The notes under the pieces: model-generated | Seen by the model: only the letters and a program-made list of their open reading frames with translations | Database searches by the model: none | Told to the model about the DNA's origin: nothing | Assembly: GCA_027039465.1 (NCBI GenBank) | Contig: JALWEA010000255.1 | Coordinates: 1 to 12,250 of the forward strand | Length of the DNA stretch: 12,250 nucleotides | Reading direction: 5' to 3' | DNA from: Calditrichia bacterium | GTDB taxonomy: Bacteria > Calditrichota > Calditrichia > Calditrichales > Calditrichaceae | Made by a program: the position numbers and the translations under genes | Shown here: one piece after another, positions 7,944 to 12,250 of the stretch | Layout of the letters: every line of letters starts with the position of its first letter | How positions within the stretch are numbered: position 1 is the first letter of the stretch

Positions 7944-8792
7944 TTAGCGTGCAATTTTCAGAACTTGGAATGGATAGATCAAATTGGGATCCGTAATGAA
8001 GCTCTTGTTCGCTTCATAAAGTTTTTGCCATTTAAAGGAATCACCATAAACATTGGGATATCCGGCAATCTTGGATAAGAATTCACCTTTTTGTACCAAA
8101 TGTTCGTTGGGGCCAACCGCTCTCGGAATCGCCAGAACCTGGTTCGGGAAAATCAAATCCGGATTTTTAATCTGATCCAAATTGGAAGTGTAAATACGCC
8201 ACCATGCATGGGGATTACCGTAAATATCATCTTTACCGGCGATCTTCCACAGATAGTCGCCTTTCATAACGGTGTATGTCGGCGGAACGGCTGTTTTGGC
8301 TTTTTCTTTTGCCTGATCAATCAAGCTCTGAATTTCATTGATCAATGCCTGATTTTCGGCAATTACGGAAAACGGATTTTCTTTAAATTTGTCTAATTTT
8401 GCCTGTAATGAATCAATCTCATTGCTCTTACTGTAAATTTCTTCGGGCGAAAGATTCAGGAAAGCACGGGCATCGTCACGTAATTGTGCCAAATCAGATT
8501 TGTAGGCTTCGTATTGTTGTTTGTCTTGTTTCGCAAGCGTAAAAATTTCTTGCCAGGTTTGATCGATCTGAGCCTGCAAAGAGTCATATTCTTTTTTCAG
8601 TTGTTCGATTTTTGCTTCTTCTTCGGCAATGCCTTTTTTAGCTGCATCCAGGCGTTTTTGCCAATCAGCCAACAAGGCATTGTATTGTTCCTGCGTCATT
8701 TCTTCATAATTGTAAGATTGTTGTGCTAAGATAACATTAGCGAAAACGAGTGACAGGAACAAGCTAACAATTAGTGTCATTCTTAATTTCAT
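7944..8792 (-). CDS. Secreted coiled-coil protein with two C-terminal LysM domains
   Basis: This is a 282-residue envelope protein. Residues 1-23 form a Sec signal peptide ending ILA before Gln24, with no lipobox, so the mature protein is predicted to be soluble in the periplasm. Residues 30-165 are rich in Glu, Lys, Gln and Leu with heptad-like spacing and should form long coiled coils. Two LysM repeats follow, about 173-223 (YTVMKGDYLWKIAG...IFPNQVLAIP) and 232-280 (HLVQKGEFLSKIAG...IYPFQVLKI). LysM modules bind the glycan strands of peptidoglycan. No catalytic domain is visible, so it is more likely a structural or scaffold protein than a hydrolase. It has a good AAGGAG site 8 bases upstream of its ATG. 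It follows the small lipoprotein gene by 33 bases and ends at a strong terminator. Its specific role is unknown. Confidence 0.88.
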   Translation of the reverse strand: MKLRMTLIVSLFLSLVFANVILAQQSYNYEEMTQEQYNALLADWQKRLDAAKKGIAEEEAKIEQLKKEYDSLQAQIDQTWQEIFTLAKQDKQQYEAYKSDLAQLRDDARAFLNLSPEEIYSKSNEIDSLQAKLDKFKENPFSVIAENQALINEIQSLIDQAKEKAKTAVPPTYTVMKGDYLWKIAGKDDIYGNPHAWWRIYTSNLDQIKNPDLIFPNQVLAIPRAVGPNEHLVQKGEFLSKIAGYPNVYGDSFKWQKLYEANKSFITDPNLIYPFQVLKIAR

Positions 8793-8825
8793 ATCCTTTT
8801 CTCCTTTTTTACAAACTTGTTAAAC

Positions 8826-9092
8826 TTATTCTGCTGCAGGTTTTTGAAAGTTTTGGACATTTTCTTTGTCGGCTTTAACCTTTTGTAATTCAGCTTTTTT
8901 AGCCGCAACTTTCTTTTCCCATTCCTGTCTCTCAGCCTTTTTCTGAGCTAACGTTTTTTCAGCAGATAAAGCAGCCGCTTTGGTTTCTTCCAAAGTTTTG
9001 ATTTGTTCTTCACTTGGTTTCCATTTACAGCTACTTAGCGAAAGCATTGCAATGCTTGCTACCGCTATCATAACGATTTTAAACTTCTTCAT
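8826..9092 (-). CDS. Small coiled-coil lipoprotein
   Basis: This is an 88-residue protein with a type II (lipoprotein) signal: basic MKKFK, a hydrophobic stretch and the lipobox LSSC with Cys22 as the lipidated residue. The mature part (about 66 residues) is rich in Ala, Lys, Glu and Gln with heptad-like spacing, and should form a single alpha-helical coiled coil. This resembles the general build of Braun-type Lpp, but the C-terminus is KPAAE without a terminal lysine, so covalent attachment to peptidoglycan is not supported. The residue after Cys22 is Lys, not Asp, consistent with outer-membrane sorting by the E. coli rule, if that applies here. A perfect AGGAGG ribosome site is 8 bases from the ATG. 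It is the first gene of a pair with the LysM protein. I do not recognise a named family. Confidence 0.85.
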   Translation of the reverse strand: MKKFKIVMIAVASIAMLSLSSCKWKPSEEQIKTLEETKAAALSAEKTLAQKKAERQEWEKKVAAKKAELQKVKADKENVQNFQKPAAE

Positions 9093-9144
9093 ACGACACG
9101 CCTCCTGGATTAGATTACAAAATTACTAATTTTTTATCTAAACG

Positions 9145-9173
9145 AAGCTAAGAAATTAAACTATTTTTGTCAA
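9145..9173 (-). promoter_or_regulatory. Candidate promoter of the lipoprotein-LysM operon
   Basis: On the minus strand a perfect -35 hexamer TTGACA (9168-9173) is followed after 17 bases by TAGCTT (9145-9150). An alternative -10, TTTAAT (9155-9160, 5/6 match), overlaps the spacer and would suit an activator-dependent promoter without a -35. Both lie between the aspS stop and the lipoprotein start, with a leader of roughly 45-55 bases. Confidence 0.5.
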
Positions 9174-9180
9174 GCATAAT

Positions 9181-9194
9181 TTGATTTAGATCAA
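9181..9194. promoter_or_regulatory. FNR/CRP-family operator-like palindrome
   Basis: The sequence TTGATTTAGATCAA is a perfect match to the TTGAT-N4-ATCAA consensus of FNR-type regulators. The symmetry extends one more base on each side. It lies 7 bases upstream of the TTGACA hexamer, with its centre about 27.5 bases from the alternative TTTAAT -10, close to class II activator geometry (about 29.5). No regulator gene is in the window. A weak AT-rich hairpin is also possible, but no T tract follows it, so I do not read it as a terminator. Confidence 0.5.
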
Positions 9195-9200
9195 ATGATT

Positions 9201-10973
9201 TCAGTCATTAACCCGCTTTGTTTCAACCTTGATTTTTAACTCTGCCAATTGTTCCGGCGAAACTTCCGATGGCGCTCCGTCCATTAATGAAAGCGCTGAA
9301 CTTGTTTTCGGGAATGCAATAACGTCCCGAATCGATTCCGCCCCGGTTAAAATCATTACCAACCGATCCAAACCGAACGCAATGCCGCCATGGGGAGGCG
9401 CGCCATATTCAAGAGCTTCCAACAAAAAGCCGAATTTGGTTTCCGCTTCCTTTTTGCCGATTTTTAGAATTTCAAACATTTTCTCTTGTAAGGAACGTTG
9501 GTGATTACGAATGCTTCCTCCGGCGATTTCGCTACCGTTAACCACCAAATCGTAGGCTCTTGCCAATACTTTTTCCGGATGAGAATCCAATAGCGATAAG
9601 TGCTCCGGTTTCGGGCTGGTAAACGGATGGTGCCTTGCGACATAGCGATTTTCTTCTTCACTGAATTCTAACAAGGGGAAGTCAACAATCCAAACAAATT
9701 CAAATTTATCCGACGGCATTAATCCCAATTCCTGTCCGATTTCCAAACGCAACTGCCCCAAAACGGAATAAGTAACATCGTAAGAATCCGCCACAATTAG
9801 AATAAGACTGTTATCGCCAAGTTCCATTTTTTGAATCAATGCCTCCCGTTCCGCCTCACTAATGAATTTTGCTACACTTCCTTTGAACGCGCCGTCTTTA
9901 TAAATCAAATAGGCCAAACCTTTGGCGCCTAATTCCTTGGCACGATCGGAAAGCGCATCGATTTTTTTCCGTGAGAACTTATCCGCCGGCCGAACGGCAA
10001 TGGCGGCAACGCGCCCTTCTTGTTCAATAGCTGAACGGAAGACCTTGAAATCACTTTGGGCGAAAATCTCATTCAGCGTGATAATCGGCATGCCAAATCG
10101 CAAATCGGGTTTGTCATTGCCGTAAGTTTCGAAAGCTTCCCGATAACTCATTCTCCGGATAGGCATGGGAATATCAAAGTCCACAATCTCTTTGAATAAT
10201 TTTTGTACCAATCGGCTGGAGATATCTATGACATCATTCTCATCAACAAAGGACATTTCCACATCGATTTGCGTAAATTCTGGCTGACGATCTTTGCGCA
10301 AATCTTCATCGCGGAAGCATTTGACGATTTGGAAATAACGCTCGAAACCGGCAATCATTAATAATTGTTTATAAGTTTGCGGAGATTGAGGCAAGGCATA
10401 GAATCTGCCGGGAAAATTACGGCTCGGGACCAAAAAGTCGCGTGCGCCTTCCGGAGTACTCTTCATGAGAAACGGCGTTTCAATTTCCACAAAATCATGT
10501 TCATGGTAAAAATCGCGCACAAGCTTATAAACATTGCTGCGGGTTATTAAATTTTTTTGCAAACGGCTGCGCCTTAAATCCAAATACCGATACTTCAGGC
10601 GGATTTCTTCGCTTACCTCTATTTGATCGTTAATTTCAAAAGGTGTTGTTTTGGCTTTATTTAAAATTTCCAATTCATGCACATGTACTTCAATGGCTCC
10701 GGTATGTAATTTTTTATTGATGGCTTCCGGAGGGCGTTTTTGAACAATGCCCTTAACCGCCACCACATCTTCGGTACGCAAATTCTTGGCTTTTTCGTAT
10801 GTTTTTTGATTGACCTGCGGATTAAAAACCACTTGGGTTAAACCGTGTCGATCACGTAGATCGATAAAAATCAAACCGCCATGATCGCGCCATTTATTCA
10901 CCCAACCGTTAAGAATTACTTCTTTACCGACAAAAGACTCGTTTAACTCCCCACAATGATGCGTACGTTTCAT
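9201..10973 (-). CDS. aspS: Aspartate--tRNA ligase (bacterial type)
   Basis: This class II synthetase charges tRNA-Asp with aspartate. At 590 residues it is the full bacterial size. In order: an OB-fold anticodon-binding domain (1-105, with GWVNKWRDHGGLIFIDLRDR), the catalytic core with motif 1 near ETPFLMKSTPEGARDF (165-180), motif 2 FRDEDLRKDRQPEFTQIDVE (220-239, Arg221), the bacterial GAD insertion domain (about 290-420), and motif 3 GIAFGLDRLVMIL (530-542, Arg537). The C-terminal AFPKTSSALSLMDGAPS is also typical. Residue 31 is His (RDHGG); discriminating enzymes such as E. coli AspRS have Leu here, while His is associated with non-discriminating enzymes that also charge tRNA-Asn. Position 83 is Glu in my alignment, so the assignment is open. 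The ATG has GGAG at a good distance. It seems to be transcribed alone, between an upstream terminator and the lipoprotein promoter region. Confidence 0.97.
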   Translation of the reverse strand: MKRTHHCGELNESFVGKEVILNGWVNKWRDHGGLIFIDLRDRHGLTQVVFNPQVNQKTYEKAKNLRTEDVVAVKGIVQKRPPEAINKKLHTGAIEVHVHELEILNKAKTTPFEINDQIEVSEEIRLKYRYLDLRRSRLQKNLITRSNVYKLVRDFYHEHDFVEIETPFLMKSTPEGARDFLVPSRNFPGRFYALPQSPQTYKQLLMIAGFERYFQIVKCFRDEDLRKDRQPEFTQIDVEMSFVDENDVIDISSRLVQKLFKEIVDFDIPMPIRRMSYREAFETYGNDKPDLRFGMPIITLNEIFAQSDFKVFRSAIEQEGRVAAIAVRPADKFSRKKIDALSDRAKELGAKGLAYLIYKDGAFKGSVAKFISEAEREALIQKMELGDNSLILIVADSYDVTYSVLGQLRLEIGQELGLMPSDKFEFVWIVDFPLLEFSEEENRYVARHHPFTSPKPEHLSLLDSHPEKVLARAYDLVVNGSEIAGGSIRNHQRSLQEKMFEILKIGKKEAETKFGFLLEALEYGAPPHGGIAFGLDRLVMILTGAESIRDVIAFPKTSSALSLMDGAPSEVSPEQLAELKIKVETKRVND

Positions 10974-11048
10974 TGTAACTCCATTAGATTTAGTCTAAAA
11001 AATCCCTCTTTAATTAAATTTCAATCCTTTGAATAAAAATTGGTTCTA

Positions 11049-11077
11049 AATATATTATGAAAGTGCGAATTCTACAA
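11049..11077 (-). promoter_or_regulatory. Candidate aspS promoter
   Basis: On the minus strand TTGTAG and TATATT (5/6 match at -10) are spaced by 17 bases, directly after the terminator of the upstream gene. The predicted start near 11042 gives a leader of about 70 bases. A short inverted repeat TTAGA/TCTAA (10984-10998) lies in this leader. I see no T-box or other riboswitch in the region 10974-11079. Confidence 0.4.
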
Positions 11078-11079
11078 AT

Positions 11080-11105
11080 AAAAAAAGCCACCGATTGGTG
11101 GCTTT
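11080..11105 (-). terminator. Intrinsic terminator after the TonB/AgmX-like gene
   Basis: A compact hairpin AAAGCCACC / GGTGGCTTT (9 bp, loop GATT) is followed on the minus strand by a run of seven T. It begins about 25 bases after the stop of the gene ending at 11130 and separates that gene from aspS. Confidence 0.92.
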
Positions 11106-11129
11106 CTAAGATAAAGTTTAAATCTTTTT

Positions 11130-12239
11130 CTATGTTGTAAATACAAACTTTTGTCGGAATATGGCACGCCCCTCTTTAGGATCGATAGGATCAAATCGCC
11201 AAGCACGGATGCGTCGGGAAATACAGCTTTCCACTTTGGTATTATTTAAGGTCGATTGAATCACACGCACCGCACTTACGCGTCCGCTTGGTTCAATAGT
11301 GAACTGCACGGTAATGCTGCCTTTTAAATTGGGATTAAGACGAGCAACACGTTTGTAGCAGTCAACGATTGCATCCTGATGTTTGTTGATTATAGCTGCT
11401 ATTGCATCCGCAGACCTAGCGGTGGCTTTAGCCGCATGTCCTGTTACGCGACCCTTACCCATTTTCAGAGAAAAATCTCCTTGTCGGGCAATCGAATAAT
11501 TGCCAGTCTCGCCAACGCCACCGGTAACAATATCATCAATACCCACGCCTTTTGCATTTCCGGTGCCACTGCCAACGGTTCTTGCTCCCAAACGAGAGTG
11601 TCTTTGTTCCGAAGAAGCGTTTTGTAAAGAGCTTACACCACTTAACAATTTATCCAAGTCATTAACGCCGCCGCCACCGACATCCGTTAAAGCACCCGCT
11701 TCGGCAACACCAACGCCCTGACCGTTGGAAGCGGTCAGCACACCCAATACACCGCCACCGGCCACTTTGGAAGCCAAAGCATTGCGTTGACTGCGGCGCA
11801 CTTGTTCGGCACGGCGTCTACGCATCGCGCGTTGCGAGGCGGAAGCACCCCGACCTTCCACACGTTTTCCTTGGTCCTTTTTCGCGCGAACATCCGGTTG
11901 TTCGGGTTTAGGCTGTTCAACAATCGTTTCCTCGGCAACACCCGGGCCTTCGTTCGTTGGTGTTTTCTTTACTTCCGGCGTTTCTGCCACCAATTCCGCC
12001 TCATATATTTTCTTCAGGTAAGTCTTCTTAATGGCTTGCTCTACTTGTTCCTGGGAAAATTGAACATGTGAAAGGTATATAATGAATCCATAAATTACTG
12101 CCAGAGAAGCAATAAGTATAATATAGAAGCGCCGATCCAGCTCTTCCCAAATATTCCTTTCAAATTCTTTCGGAAAGGCGTGAATACCAAAATTCCTGCT
12201 TCGGTCACGCCTATTTGCTTGTTGTTGTACTCCTGGCAT
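11130..12239 (-). CDS. AgmX/PglI-type TonB-like energy-transduction protein
   Basis: This is a 369-residue, single-span inner-membrane protein. A cytoplasmic, Arg-rich N-terminus (1-38) is followed by one membrane segment (about 39-56). A Pro/Glu/Lys-rich stretch comes next (85-125, with EQPKPEQPDV), as in TonB linkers, then an Arg-rich patch (137-152) and a Gly-rich low-complexity region (160-250). The C-terminal domain (about 277-369) has the family pattern IINKHQDAIVDCYKR...PNLKGSITVQFTIEPSGRV...VESCISRRIRAWRF, with the paired cysteines Cys294 and Cys339 that are common in AgmX/PglI-type domains and may form a disulphide in the periplasm. Such proteins usually work with ExbB/ExbD- or TolQ/TolR-like motors to drive outer-membrane processes; AgmX itself is linked to gliding in Myxococcus. 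The motor genes would be expected upstream, outside the window. The ATG has a weak AGAGAAG site. The partner and the process are unknown. Confidence 0.85.
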   Translation of the reverse strand: MPGVQQQANRRDRSRNFGIHAFPKEFERNIWEELDRRFYIILIASLAVIYGFIIYLSHVQFSQEQVEQAIKKTYLKKIYEAELVAETPEVKKTPTNEGPGVAEETIVEQPKPEQPDVRAKKDQGKRVEGRGASASQRAMRRRRAEQVRRSQRNALASKVAGGGVLGVLTASNGQGVGVAEAGALTDVGGGGVNDLDKLLSGVSSLQNASSEQRHSRLGARTVGSGTGNAKGVGIDDIVTGGVGETGNYSIARQGDFSLKMGKGRVTGHAAKATARSADAIAAIINKHQDAIVDCYKRVARLNPNLKGSITVQFTIEPSGRVSAVRVIQSTLNNTKVESCISRRIRAWRFDPIDPKEGRAIFRQKFVFTT

Positions 12240-12250
12240 GATACTTCTCT

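Noticed and set aside
9180..9195. Palindrome read as an aspS terminator
   Set aside because: The stem is short and AT-rich, and no T tract follows on the minus strand; an operator is the better explanation.
10974..11079. T-box or other leader RNA upstream of aspS
   Set aside because: The leader is only about 70 bases and lacks the T-box signature sequence and an antiterminator/terminator pair.
11640..11760. GC-rich, repetitive-looking DNA in the TonB/AgmX-like gene
   Set aside because: It encodes the Gly-rich low-complexity linker; no exact tandem repeat unit is visible.
1..12250. Mobile element, CRISPR array, defence system or novel gene cluster
   Set aside because: No direct-repeat arrays, transposase, integrase or nuclease genes are present; almost every gene belongs to a known housekeeping or envelope family.

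Overview
The window is ordinary bacterial chromosome of moderate GC, densely packed with housekeeping and envelope genes. All genes lie on the minus strand except the truncated first one. I see no rRNA, tRNA, CRISPR array, insertion sequence, prophage or defence genes, and no gene-free stretch longer than about 160 bases. SecA carries an extra segment of about 75 residues before the C-terminal helicase motifs, of the kind I associate with Bacteroidetes, Chlorobi and Calditrichota. The envelope genes (lipoprotein, LysM protein, AgmX-like TonB protein) point to a didermic bacterium. My best guess is a Calditrichota (Caldithrix-like) or related FCB-group genome; this rests on memory of family features, not on a search.

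Layout from left to right. Bases 1-494 (+) hold the C-terminal part of a CaCA-family Na+/Ca2+ exchanger. It converges on secA across a hairpin that can terminate both strands. Bases 574-6787 (-) form a tight five-gene cluster, read from the right: acetyl-CoA acetyltransferase, 3-hydroxybutyryl-CoA dehydrogenase, nusB, a calcineurin-like phosphoesterase and secA. The gaps are 15, -4 (overlap), 2 and 6 bases, so it looks like one transcript. phoH (6867-7865, -) lies 79 bases upstream and may be its first gene or a separate unit.

Upstream of phoH, a clear intrinsic terminator ends a two-gene envelope operon (7944-9092, -): a small coiled-coil lipoprotein followed by a secreted coiled-coil protein with two LysM domains. 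The 108-base region before this operon contains a perfect FNR/CRP-type palindrome, TTGAT-N4-ATCAA, next to a consensus TTGACA hexamer. It is the most distinctive regulatory signal in the window. Next comes aspS (9201-10973, -) with its own likely promoter, then another strong terminator, then a TonB/AgmX-like energy-transduction protein (11130-12239, -) that is complete and ends near the window edge.

Functionally, the genes combine protein export (SecA), transcription antitermination (NusB), RNA metabolism or stress (PhoH), translation (AspRS), the two central steps of four-carbon acyl-CoA metabolism (thiolase and hydroxybutyryl-CoA dehydrogenase) and envelope maintenance. I found no convincing novel multi-gene system. 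The points worth a second look are the FNR-like site, the crowded phoH start just after a terminator, the lipoprotein/LysM pair, and the His31 of AspRS that suggests a non-discriminating enzyme.
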